A stretch of DNA of 64,000 bases, taken from Campanula takesimana (lineage: Eukaryota > Streptophyta > Magnoliopsida > Asterales > Campanulaceae). The translations under genes were made by a program, and so were the position numbers. Location of the stretch: the NCBI GenBank assembly GCA_026119855.1, contig JAOWBW010000182.1, forward strand, positions 412,297-476,296, written 5' to 3'. Below are positions 9,946-20,093 of this stretch, in pieces (positions within the stretch are counted from its first letter, which is position 1; each line of letters starts with the position of its first letter). The notes beneath the pieces were generated by a model that saw only the letters and a list, made by a program, of their open reading frames with translations, had not been told where the DNA came from and did no database searches.

Positions 9946-12076
9946 TGTAACACCCCAACTTTTCCACTACTAATAAATAATAACTTATTTGAATAACTCT
10001 CAAATTCAGAATGCCCCAACGGCTACAATTAACCACAATTCAAACTTTAACTAACATTCAAACCCAAACGGCTAGTACAAAACACTAGCTCATAAGGTAA
10101 CTAACGGAAATAAGGTCTAAAACTTAACATAACGGAAATCATAGTTACTAACTAACTTTATTCAAAATATAACTTCTATGCCGCCAACCTTGCGACCCTT
10201 GATCAGCTTATTTATAACCTGGAGAGAAATAAGAATGAAAGGAATGAGCGAACAATGCCCAGTAAGTTCATACGGGATCCCCTCGGCTACTAAGAGGAGA
10301 TGACCGAAACGAACGGTAACAATGAATTAACAATGAAGGGATATAACTCAAGGATCAAACAGGTACTCAGTTTGAAAAGGAACATTTACCAACATTCAAA
10401 ACAACTCATTACTTTGAAAACATGTGGCTACAGAAGACAGTTTCCAAAACATAACTTTTCACAAAACACTTTGCTTCACTTTACCTTACTTTACTTTACT
10501 TTACTTTACTTAATTTAGGGATTAAGCACACGCTGTACCCAGGGCTCGGGTTTCTACTGACCGCACCCAAAATCGGTGTATTATGATAACCTACGCTACT
10601 TCATCAAGCAATGCAAAGGGGTCCACATGTTCATCTTAGAACTATGGATAACTATAAGGGGTCCACTTATCCGTTTCGGGATTATGGATAACTGTAAGGG
10701 GTCCACTTATCCGTTTCGGGATTATGGATAACTGTAAGGGGTCCACTTATCCGTTTCGGGATTATGGATAACTGTAAGTCACTTTACTTATTAAAAACTT
10801 CATTTTAAAGAACTTTATAACACAAAGCTTAACTTTACAAAACTTTACTTGATCACTTTGTAAAAGGAGGTGTACATTTCACTTTAGACACCAAAATCAC
10901 AATACGAATCATACACATGATAACCCCATTGAACAACAACAATATCAATAGGGCGGATAACAAAGGACGGTAACATTCGCAGAACGGAATAGTTTTTAAA
11001 ATACTATCTAGCCACATAGATAGTTTAATTTAACAAAACAGAGATTGGGAATCCTAAACAAAGGATTGAAATCAAACACTACTAAGAGCGTAATTCCTTA
11101 CCTTAGCCTTGCATTAACTAGCTCGCTTATTCCGCTTGACAATCTACAAACATAAAATAGTCTAGTTTTAGATACAAGTAAACACTATTTTACTTCCGTC
11201 CCCAAACTATTAATCTTTACTTGGTTAACCTACGAGTTAATCATCTTTAACCCCTTATATAGTTAACCTATAACATACTGAAGTTACTAAAACACCCCTA
11301 GGGTTTCCATTATAATTTCCCAAACTTCAATTCCAATTTCACCAATTACACACACTGATTTCACCTTCGCAGCACACACACAAAAGCCTACTTTATCTCT
11401 TACACACACCAAAACACATTTTGGCTTTTAAATTCATTCACCCAAAACCTACACACATACACACACACTTCGGCACACACATACACTCCACACACACACT
11501 GCCGCACACTGCCACACACACACATACTTGCTGCCGCACACACACACACATATACACGCACATACAGCCATATATCCATGCTCTCTAGATAATCTTCTTC
11601 ACTTTTAAATCCTAATTTCATAAACCCTAGTTCATATTTTAGATTTAGGGTTTCTAGTTTATACTCACAATTGACTAAATCAAAATAGTACGTAGACATC
11701 GAACGTAGAGAATGGGATTTTTACCTTGCTCCGACCCTTCTTCTTCTTCTCTTCTTCCTTCTCTTCCTCTCTCTTTCTTCCGCAGCTGCTCTCTCTCTCT
11801 CTCAGTCGCCGCTCTCTCTCTTTCCAGTTCTTCTCTTTTTCTTTTGTGATTTAATAAAAATAGGTTTAGGGATTTAAAGAGTATTTATACTAAAAGGGTT
11901 TTCAATTCTCTAAATTAAAAGGGATTCCTTTTTCCCTTAAATAATGAATTGGGCTTTATTCTAATTTGACCCAATAACTAAACACAATCCTTTTTATTAA
12001 TGGTTTGACCCAAATAACTAAAGAGTTCAAATAAATAAATATAAAAAAAATATAGGGGAACTTTCGGGTTATTACA
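9946..12076 (-). repeat. 5' LTR of the Tekay-like element
   Basis: 2,131 bp, almost the same sequence as 2399-4484. It is longer mainly because the 40-bp tandem array (10615-10777) has three good units instead of two, plus one extra 'ctttacttta' step near 10495. Candidate minus-strand TATA boxes are 'ctatataagg' near 11253-11262 and 'gtataaatac' near 11881-11890. Confidence 0.92.
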
Positions 12077-12398
12077 CAACCATTCACTCATTAATCCTTA
12101 CCGCGCTTTCTTTCGTACCAAATTATATAGACTCACAATACATCACATTTTGAACTTTTTCTTTAATTATTGTGTTGAAGCACAATTTTGTAAATTAAAG
12201 TGAGATGAAATGATCTACTCAAATACTGTTTATTCTGCACCGAGTAGATGTTTCTATATCCATTTGGTTTTCTCTTATTACTCACTCCGATACTAAATGA
12301 ATGTCTAAATTTTATTTAAAATACTTTTTTTTTTTTTTATGATTTATACAATTTAGTGATAACTATTCATTTGAAGATAAAGAGAGTACTTCTTTATA

Positions 12399-12577
12399 CT
12401 CCCTCTGTCTCAAAATGATCTTCACATTTGACTATTCAAACTTTTTAAGGATATGAACACTTGCTTTACTAGTCATGTTGTGTTTATGCACTTTTAAGCT
12501 TAAATTGTAGAAATGAGAAGAACTTTTTGGGACAATGAGAAATAGCAAATGAGAAAATCATTTTGGGACAGAGGGGG
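12399..12577. mobile_element. Stowaway MITE
   Basis: Ends CTCCCTCTGTCTCAAAATG and the complement of CATTTTGGGACAGAGGGGG; TA at 12397-12398 and 12578-12579. The interior ('tgactattcaaactttttaa') is shared with the copy at 59791-59969. Confidence 0.9.
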
Positions 12578-12805
12578 TATTATTCTCTACTCCGTCAATA
12601 AAATCCTTTCAAATAATCAATCCAAATCCTTCTTTCCTTATGCTTCTAATAGTTTCATTTATCAAAAAAAAAATTGTCTGAAAAGATAATCTGTTTTTCA
12701 ATATTGCCAATCAAAGATACTTTAGCTTTAGAAAAACACACAATAAGGGTAGTGGCATTTACTAATTTATTTGTAACCACTCTTGCCACTTAAGTATTAA
12801 AATAT

Positions 12806-13900
12806 GGGTTAATGACAATTTAAACTCTGAAGTATGTTACCACCCTTCCAATCGAGCCCTGACTGTCTTTTTTCATCAATTTCAACCTTGGGGTAATTCA
12901 TTTTCGCCAGTTAGGGCCTTTTGGACGGATTTCGTTAGAAAAGTCAGTTATGTAGCATGTGTTTGGCACGTGACGAATTGGGTGACTTTGAATTGATATT
13001 AGCTATTAAAGGGTTAAGTGAAAATTTTAAAACTTAAAGGATTAAAAAGTATTAATATATAAATGGGTGTAAATTTTTATATCTCTTCATCTTCAACCTC
13101 CTCCACAGCCACTCACTACCACTAATCTCCACCACCCAAAACCACCACCTACTCCTCCACAACCAGCCACCACTCAACACTAACAAATTTTATATCATAG
13201 CTTGCAAACCAAACTATTTTAAGCTAAAACAAAGAAATCAAACACTTATCATTGACGAAATTCAAAATCAAATATGGGATTTTGAAGTTTATCTAAGTTT
13301 TATTTTTGAAACCAAGTACCGGATGTTGGAATCAAAACCTGGGATTTTAAAACCAAATTGGGATTTTGGCTAGAGATTAATAACTTCGACATATGGTGGA
13401 GAGGAAGAATTTGGCCGGAGATTTATTTTCTGGGTTGGGGTTGGGGGGTGATGTCGGGTTGGGGTAGTTTAGGAAAAGGGTAGGAGAAGAGAAGGGTTTG
13501 AATTGGAGGAAAAAGCGATGAGATTTTGTGGGGAAATAAACAGGATTACTTAAGATGGAGAGGGATGGAATGGAAGAGGTTGTGACTGGAAGAGGGGCCT
13601 GCGGTGGTGCTGTGGTGGAGCGAGGTGGAAGCAGAAAGGATACATGATAGGGACTTCGGTGGTGGGGGACTGCGGTGGTGGGCTGGTTATGGAGAAGTAG
13701 GATAGGAAGAAGATGAAGTGGTTATGGAGAAGTAGGATAGGAAGAAGACAGGGTAAGCATTTACTTTCTTTCTTCTTCTTCTTCTTTTTTTTTTTTTTTT
13801 TTTTTCGCATAAAAATGAAATTTGATGGGAATAAGTTTATCTCTTTATCAACATTGTTTACTTTTTTTGTAAATAGTGATAATTACTTTATGTTGTTTTA
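12806..13900. mobile_element. Truncated Mutator-like element, same family as 15008-17028
   Basis: The left terminus GGGTTAATGACAATTTAAACT and the phrases behind it ('ttggcacgtgacgaattggg', 'acggatttcgttag') match the terminal repeat of the 15008-17028 element. The interior has a Pro/His-coding CCACCAC stretch, a GGTGG-rich stretch (13560-13720) and a poly-T run followed by 'gcataaaaatgaaatttg', also found at 16409. No right terminal repeat was found, so the right end is lost; the end given is where similarity fades. Confidence 0.6.
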
Positions 13901-14122
13901 AAATTTGATTATTTAATTTTTCTTTATTTTGCTAATGATACGTTTTGAGTGCCAATAAAAGTGTTTGTTGAATGTCAGAGAGTGATAGACTGACGGTTTT
14001 TTAGTGTCAGTATTAGTGTTAAATAATGATAATTTTAGTGTTAATTAATGTGAGTGTGTTAATAAGTTATGATTATTTACAAGTCTATCACGTACCGTGT
14101 GTTAGTGTCACTGTGTTTAATA

Positions 14123-14373
14123 TTTCCCCTGTCCCGGAAAGATAGTCCTTCTTTTTTTGTTATTACTACGAAAGAACTTTGAGCAATAATTAAAGCCACT
14201 TTTAATTATCTTAATGTGAATCTGAAAATTGGTATTGATAGTATTTATAATAGTGCATGAATAACAATCTTTAAATTTTCATTAGAGTAATTAAAAGTTG
14301 ATTTAATTATTTCTCAAAGTTCCTTCGTACTTACAATGAAAAAAGATGGACTATCTTTCGGGGACAGAGGGAG
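14123..14373. mobile_element. Stowaway-like MITE
   Basis: Left end 'tttcccctgtcccggaaaga' pairs with the right end 'tctttcggggacagagggag'. TA at 14121-14122 and 14374-14375. The arms remain complementary inward ('ggaaagatagtcc' and 'ggactatctttc'). Confidence 0.85.
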
Positions 14374-14578
14374 TATAAAATGCAGTCTTTTTCGATTGGG
14401 TTACCACATGTTTTAAAAAACATAGTTTTCACAAGTGATGAAAAAATATTTTTTTGTTCAACCGACTTTTTTTATTTGTGTAAAAATTAAATTTTCTTTA
14501 TCCTTTATTTTTGTGTTGGATAATGCCATCAGTTATAGAAATTTCCAGATTTTTGGATTGGACTTTTGTAGTCAAATA

Positions 14579-14833
14579 CTCCCACCGTCCCACCCGAATT
14601 AGGATTTTTGGGTTGGGCACGGGGATTAAGGAAAAAGTGTTAGTGGAGTAGGTGTTGTGAGTATGAAAAGTAAAGTAAGAGAGAGAAAGTGGGGTAGAGA
14701 ATAATGAGTGGAATGTTGTTGTGAGTGTGAATATGGGTCCCATTAAATAAAACATTTCCATTTTTGGGTTGTCCTAATTCGAATGGGACACCCAAAATGG
14801 AAATTTGTCCTAATTCGAGTGGGACGGAGGGAG
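14579..14833. mobile_element. Stowaway MITE
   Basis: Ends CTCCCACCGTCCCACCCGAA and the complement of TTCGAGTGGGACGGAGGGAG; TA at 14577-14578 and 14834-14835. An internal duplication of the right arm ('cctaattcga...gtgggac') lies at 14773-14830. Confidence 0.9.
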
Positions 14834-15007
14834 TACTTTAGTAGTTTCACCTCCACAGTTTTTTAGTTTAGTATTGACAGGTAAATGTAGAAAACTTCTT
14901 CACGAGAATATTACTCTCAAGAATTAGTTCAATTTTAATCAAGGAAACTAAATATCAAAATTAAGTCATTATTATATTTCTATAATTAGAAAGATTGATT
15001 AAAATAA

Positions 15008-17028
15008 GGGTTAATTGTAATTTAGACCCTGAAGTATCATACCACTCTTCCAAGCGAACCATGATATGTTTTTTTTTTGTCAAATCAGGTCTTGATGATT
15101 TAAAAACTCGCCAAATAAGGCCTTTTTGACGGATTTCGTTAGAAACTCAGTTAAAAAGCATGTGCCTAGCACGTGACTAACGGAATTAGGTAGTTTGAAT
15201 TGCGATTAAGTTTGAAGGGGTTATAAATGACATCTTCAAAAAAACAAGGGATGGAAAAAAAACTATATCCCACCTTCTTCCTCCTCCGTCACACACACAC
15301 ACACACACTCTCCCTCCACTCTCTCTCTCTCTCTCCTCTCTCTCTCTCCGTCGTCGCAGCTTTCAACAAGCTCTCCGATTTAGTAGCTCTCCAATCTGCC
15401 TTACTCCCTCCGACCCACCCTTTTGCACACTTTCCCTTTATGCCCTCTGCCCCTCCATCCCTTCCACTTCCATCCTTTCCCCTCCTCCACCTCCGCCTTT
15501 CCATTCCATCAACCATTTTAGCCGGCAGCGACCCCGCCTCCACCTTCAATTCTCCAGCGACTATGCACTACACCCACACCCCGGTAATCAGAATCGCCAA
15601 TGGAGTCGTTCCTTTAAGTTTATCTCCCTGAGTCTACTTCGAATGGGCAACAATGATCGAAGCCCAGATTTGGGCTAATTTACCCAAATGTTGCTTAACC
15701 CAGATGTTGAATATCATGATTAGCCCAGATTCGCCAATCGATTTTCGTTTTAGATTATTTTATTAACCCAGATGTTGAAGAAAGTGGCTTGATTTTGAAA
15801 GTTCACCCAAAAAATATTCCTTGCTGTTCGATTTTCATTTGGTTGAACTTTCTTTGATTTGTGTAGAAGTTAATCCAGATTTATTTGCATTTTATTTTGC
15901 TTGCTATTCTATTTCGAAGAATTGGATTTTTTTGATTGATGAATCTTAATGGGTTTCAAGAATGGAGATGTGATTTAATTGTGCAATGGGTAATAATTTA
16001 ATGGAGAATTATGTCGGACTTATATAGTGGCGGTTGCCGGTGAAAGGGGTGCGGTGGTTGTTGGCGGAGGGGCGATGAGAGGCGGTTAGTGGCGGACGGG
16101 TAATAGGTGAGTGCAGTGGGACTGTGGGAGGGGTGATTGTCGGGTTTGAGATAAAAGGAGACTTTGGTTAGTTTTGTTGGGGATTGTTGTGCGGAGATTG
16201 AGGGTAGATGGGGACGTGAGGATTAGGCCGGTGGTGGAGGGAGGTGTAAGGAGAGAGGATGAGAGGGCGGCCATGTTGACAGAAGAGTTGGAATGGTGGT
16301 GGTAAGGCTGGTGGTGGTAGTGGTGGTAATGAAGATATAGGAAGAAGATGAACAGGGTTTAGGTTCTCTCTCTCTTTTTTTTTTTGTATTTTTTGTATTT
16401 TTTTTTTTTGGCATAAGATGAAATTTGGTGGGAATAATTTTATCTCTTTTTTTATTAAAAAAAAAACTTTAAGATATTGTGCAATTTTATTTTAACCCTT
16501 TAAATACACTATCATTTTCATGTTAACTAAAAATATATAAACTAATTCATTCATTAAAATTGGTAAAAATAAAATAAAATAAAATAAAATAAAATGGAAA
16601 AGTCGTAAATTAAAAAAAAAAAAAACTATTTATCCAACTTCTTTAGTTTCTCTTGTTGCACAAAATTGGTGAAATAATTTTTTTTTATTGAATTTCTTTA
16701 TTTAGAAAAAAAGTTAAATTTTTGAATATAATGAATTTATTTTTCTTTTAAAATTTATTATTTTTGAAAAATAATTTATTTGAGCTTTTTGTCTAGCTGT
16801 CACCTCAGTTTTAAATTATATCATTTGACCCCCTTTAAAGAAATATCAACTTCAAACTACCCAATTCCGTTAGCACGTGCTTGGCACATGCTTTTTAACT
16901 GAGTTTCTAACGAAATCCCTTATTTGGCGAGTTTTAAAATCATCAAGACCTGATTTGACAAAACAAACATATCAGGGCTCGCTTAGAAGGGTGGTATGGT
17001 ACTTCAGGGTCTAAATTGCAATTAACCC
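15008..17028. mobile_element. Mutator-like element with about 210-bp terminal inverted repeats (Pack-MULE type)
   Basis: The left terminus starts GGGTTAATTGTAATTTAGA and the right terminus, inverted, GGGTTAATTGCAATTTAGA. The arms match over about 210 bp, with shared phrases around 'cgccaaataagg' and 'cacgtg'. Flanks are TTAAAATAA and TTAAAAAAT, a 9-bp duplication with mismatches. No transposase is present. The interior is GC-richer than the flanks: a CT-rich stretch (15280-15640), then 'gcccagat' repeats, then a GGCGG-rich stretch (16020-16330). This looks like captured host DNA, probably a promoter/5' region, but I do not recognise a gene. Open frames here (15227-15631 plus, 16086-16414 minus) are low-complexity. 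Confidence 0.8.
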
Positions 17029-17113
17029 TTAAAAAATAATGATAGAGTTAATGGTGGTCAATTTGCCACAGTTCGATTGCTTGTTTATACACTCAAAATG
17101 ATGGAAATTAATT

Positions 17114-18192
17114 GGGCAAATTGCAATTTAGTTACCTGAGTTTTACACAATGTTTCAATTGGTTCCTGAATCCGTTTTTCAGCAAATTGGTTACTCCAGT
17201 TTGTCATTTAGTTGTAATGTGGTATAAAAATGGATGGATCGTTTAAAAACTAACAAAAGTGGATGAAAAACCTAACGAGCTTCTTTCAAAATTGCAATGG
17301 TTAACCCTACAATTTAAATTTTCCCACTTCACCCCTAACTCCTAACGAATGTTTAAAAACTAACATAATTTGCATGCATATGTCCAAAGATTAGCGTTTC
17401 AGTCATTTTCATTTTATTTATTACATCAAAATTATAAAAATTATGATATCTATCATAAAAATAATAATTTTATTTAACTTATGACAAATACATATCATTC
17501 ATAAAAATACTAATTTTATTTAACTAAAATTATAAAATATGATATCCAGAGCGGTACAGTGTTTTGGCCCGTCAAAAAACAAAGGAAACCACCAAAAATG
17601 GCGATCTCTCCACCCATGTTCCTTCTCCCCCTTCTCGCGACCACTGTTTTCTCTCTGCTCCATCCAAGTGGGTTTGGTAGTGCTTGCCTTCATGATCTCT
17701 TTGTCATTTCTAATCAAAAAATTGATGGCTGGAGAAACGTTTTTGCACAAGAAATTGTGGCTTGTCGGCGCAATTTTTGTCAATTTACTGTTTCCGGACA
17801 ATGCATAATATACTTAAGAAAATGCCCAATGTTTTTTAAGTGAGAGCGAGAAGATTTTTTTTTTTTTTTTTATTATTATTATTATTTTGCTCAAGTTTTT
17901 CTAAAACAAACAATTAGAATTTGTAGGTTTATTAATTAATGTCTTTAGATGTTACAAATTTTTTATTATGGGGGTAAAAATGTGAATAAGTTGAGTTGGA
18001 GGGTGCACTTTGCAATTATAAAAGAAACTTGTTAGATTTTCCATCCATTTCATTAAAAAACTAACAATCCATCCATTTTTATACCACATTGCAACTAAAT
18101 GACAAACTCGAGTAACCAATTTGCTGAAAAACGGATTCAGGAACCAATTGAAACATCGTGTAAAACTCAGGTAACTAAATTGCAATTTACCC
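17114..18192. mobile_element. Mutator-like element with 10-bp target duplication
   Basis: The left terminus GGGCAAATTGCAATTTAG and the inverted right terminus GGGTAAATTGCAATTTAG begin matching arms of about 230 bp. The 10-bp duplication GAAATTAATT lies at 17104-17113 and 18193-18202. No transposase. The interior carries a short possible captured coding piece (17598-17843). Flanking sequence is itself duplicated over about 45 bp on both sides ('tttgccacagttcg'). Confidence 0.88.
17598..17843 (+). CDS. Unrecognised short ORF with signal-peptide-like start inside a Mutator-like element
   Basis: 81 codons beginning at an ATG in good plant context (ACCAAAAATGGC). Residues 1-25 are hydrophobic (FLLPLLATTVFSLL) and end near a Gly/Ala-rich point, like a secretory signal. 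Five to six Cys follow in the remainder (SACLHDLF, ACRRNFCQF, GQCII, RKCPMF). It lies in the unique interior of the 17114-18192 element, so it is best read as a captured 5' piece of a host gene, possibly a small secreted Cys-rich protein. I do not recognise the family. Overlapping frames (17539-17808 plus, 17520-17801 minus) are shadows. Confidence 0.3.
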   Translation: MAISPPMFLLPLLATTVFSLLHPSGFGSACLHDLFVISNQKIDGWRNVFAQEIVACRRNFCQFTVSGQCIIYLRKCPMFFK

Positions 18193-18321
18193 GAAATTAA
18201 TTTGCCACAGTTCGGTTGCTTGTTTACCCACTCGAAATGATCGAAATGATGGGCTTTGATCTCAAATATAGAAAGTAAATACCGTACCATATAATGACCT
18301 CACGTATGAACCGATGTCTGC

Positions 18322-18628
18322 TAGGGATGACCAAACCGGCCCGGAACCGGAAAACCGGACCTGGATCGGAGAAGCCCGAAACCGGAGCAAACCGGCGAGT
18401 AAATCGGAACCGGAGTAACCGGAACCGCAAGTCATCCGGGTCGGTTAAGGTTCACATAAATGGCGAACCGGACCGGAACCGGGACGGAAATCCCTTGTTT
18501 TTCAATAATTTTTAACTTGTTTATTCATTATTGACCGGAACCGGATTGTGGTAACCGGATCCGGGGTAAGCAAGGGCCGGTTAAGGTTCACCTATATGCC
18601 GAACCGGAACCGGAATTGGCCATCCCTA
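18322..18628. mobile_element. Small hAT-type element, CCGG-rich
   Basis: Ends TAGGGATGACCAAACCGG and, inverted, TAGGGATGGCCAATTCCGG. Flanks ATGTCTGC and CTGTGTGC agree at 6 of 8 positions, as expected for an old 8-bp hAT duplication. The interior is made of 'aaccggaaccgg'-type words and is strongly self-complementary. The open frames across it are produced by this repeat. Confidence 0.78.
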
Positions 18629-19156
18629 CTGTGTGCCATAATGCAAGCCCAAATTCATTCACACTTTAAGAATAAATAGCACCACGTATGAATCGGAGTC
18701 TCATCCAAATAACAATAGCAGTTTCATTATCTAACCTACAACAACAATATTTTTTATTTAAATCTCAAGACGTTCGAATTCCACTCCAAATAAAATTTGC
18801 ACACTCCCTCAATCTGACATTTAAGAAATCTCTCATCTGGTAATATTTTGCGCGGAGCCCTTGATATGCAGCATTTGGGTTGACGGGGAAACGTCCACCA
18901 GACATTTCAAAATCCGTAAACCGTCGTTGTGCAGTAAGACCATCGGTATCCACTTCCTTTTGCGAAAATGCGAGAATCGTTGTCATTTTAAGACGGAAAA
19001 AAAAACAAAGAAATACATGCGCTCACAGATGAGAGAAAACAACTCTCTCACAGTAGAGAGAAAATAACGGCTCGCACAAAAGAGATAAATTTATTATACG
19101 TCAAAAGGTAAAAAACTGGGAAAAAAATATATTGGAACACAGTTGTTTATAATCTC

Positions 19157-19309
19157 CAGTGTTCTAAAAGACCCCCGTCTAGGCCGCCTAGGCGCTAGGC
19201 GTTCATGAAACGCCTAGGTCCCATCTAGGATATTATAGTAATTTCTGAATTATCGGCCCCGCCTAGGAGCTAGGCGTCCCTGCGGCGCCTAGCGTTTTTT
19301 AGAACCTTG
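19157..19309. repeat. Short palindromic element with GCCTAGGCG words
   Basis: The left end CAGTGTTCTAAAAGAC pairs with the right end, inverted CAAGGTTCTAAAAAACG. The interior holds several 'ctaggcg/cgcctag' words on both arms. The ends look like a hAT-type MITE, but the flanks (ATAATCTC and GTACTCAA) do not match, so the class is uncertain. Confidence 0.5.
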
Positions 19310-19474
19310 GTACTCAACTTGAGATTTCAAAAAGTTGTGTTGTTGAATGCGTACAACGACGGACGGTGAACAACAAGGAAATGAAGAAAAAATTGTGTTG
19401 TTGAAGAGTCGAGAATGGAAGAACAGAAAACAGTTCTCTTTTGCAAAGTAAAAAATACGACTAATTTAGACATA

Positions 19475-19680
19475 TTCCTTCGTCCCATAATTACGTGGAT
19501 AAAATGGATTGTGCACAGGGAATTAAGGGATGAATAGTAGTGGGTAGTTGTTGTGAGGGTGAAAAGTGAAGTAGGAGGGAGAAAGTGGGGGTAGAGAATA
19601 CTCCCTCCGTCCCACCTCACTTGAGACTTATTTCCAATTTATGAGTGTGAAAAGTGAACTAGTTCCTTCATAAAACATAC
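19475..19680. mobile_element. Stowaway fragments, two left ends in the same direction
   Basis: Stowaway-type left ends occur at 19475 ('ttccttcgtcccat') and 19601 ('ctccctccgtcccacctcac'), the second preceded by TA. No matching right ends follow, so both copies are truncated, the second perhaps inserted into the first. They lie about 400-600 bp upstream of the EXORDIUM-like start codon. Confidence 0.55.
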
Positions 19681-19716
19681 GTTATAAAAAGTACTGTTTT
19701 TATATAGGGGTTAAGG

Positions 19717-19727
19717 TTTAGGGTTTA
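19717..19727 (+). promoter_or_regulatory. Telo-box-like motif upstream of the EXORDIUM-like gene
   Basis: The sequence 'gtttagggttt' contains the reverse complement of AAACCCTAA, a telo-box known from promoters of growth-related plant genes. It lies about 290 bp before the TATA box. One copy only, so it could be chance. Confidence 0.3.
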
Positions 19728-19780
19728 AGGTTAATAATAACATGTCTTTTTATAACTTATTATGGAGCAACTAATTTCTC

Positions 19781-19816
<36 letters not shown>

Positions 19817-19932
19817 AATGAATAGATATTCACTCGTTTTTTTAAAAAAAAAATGAGAGAGAGAAGAGATATTCACTCGTTTCTCGCACATATATTGTAC
19901 AAGTAATTGGGTACTCACCTATTGCCATCTTC

Positions 19933-19943
19933 CACGTGACGTC
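19933..19943 (+). promoter_or_regulatory. G-box overlapping a C-box
   Basis: CACGTGACGTC joins a G-box (CACGTG) and a GACGTC core sharing one base, about 75 bp before the TATA box. Such ACGT cores bind bHLH and bZIP factors. Brassinosteroid, light or ABA control would fit what is known for EXORDIUM-type genes, but this is inference. Confidence 0.5.
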
Positions 19944-20008
19944 CCTCGTCCACGCCATCCTTTTCCTTCTACAGCTGTCTCCCCTCCTCACTTCCTCTCT
20001 GTCTCTAC

Positions 20009-20018
20009 TATATAAACA
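20009..20018 (+). promoter_or_regulatory. TATA box of the EXORDIUM-like gene
   Basis: 'tatataaaca' type motif (read 'ctatataaacac') 78-85 bp upstream of the ATG, followed by a C/T-rich leader, the usual plant arrangement with a start site near 20040. Confidence 0.8.
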
Positions 20019-20093
20019 CCCATATCCCAAGTCTCCATTTACATTCCCAATTCACCTCTTTCCCCTCTCTCTTTCTCTAAAACCACCCTCCAA

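Larger units (their letters stand above)
2399..12076 (-). mobile_element. Complete, defective Tekay/Del-type Ty3/gypsy chromovirus
   Basis: A 9,678-bp LTR retrotransposon on the minus strand. Two LTRs (2399-4484 and 9946-12076) start TGTAACACCCC and end TTATTACA. The 5-bp duplication CAACC flanks it (2394-2398 and 12077-12081). The primer site matches initiator-Met tRNA. Internal order on the minus strand is leader ORF, gag, protease, reverse transcriptase, RNase H, integrase and a C-terminal chromodomain, which is the order in chromoviruses; the wording of the chromodomain tail points to the Tekay/Del branch. Every domain carries stops, frameshifts or lost catalytic residues, so it cannot encode its own machinery. 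The two LTRs nevertheless look very similar by eye. Confidence 0.93.

Noticed and set aside
13550..13901. Frames with poly-Lys or poly-Phe
   Set aside because: Produced by the poly-T run at 13787-13805.
19149..19317. hAT call with 8-bp duplication for the palindromic element
   Set aside because: Flanks ATAATCTC and GTACTCAA do not match, so the class is left open.
19711..19730. Interstitial telomere repeat
   Set aside because: Only one to two TTTAGGG-like units; listed only as a telo-box-like word.
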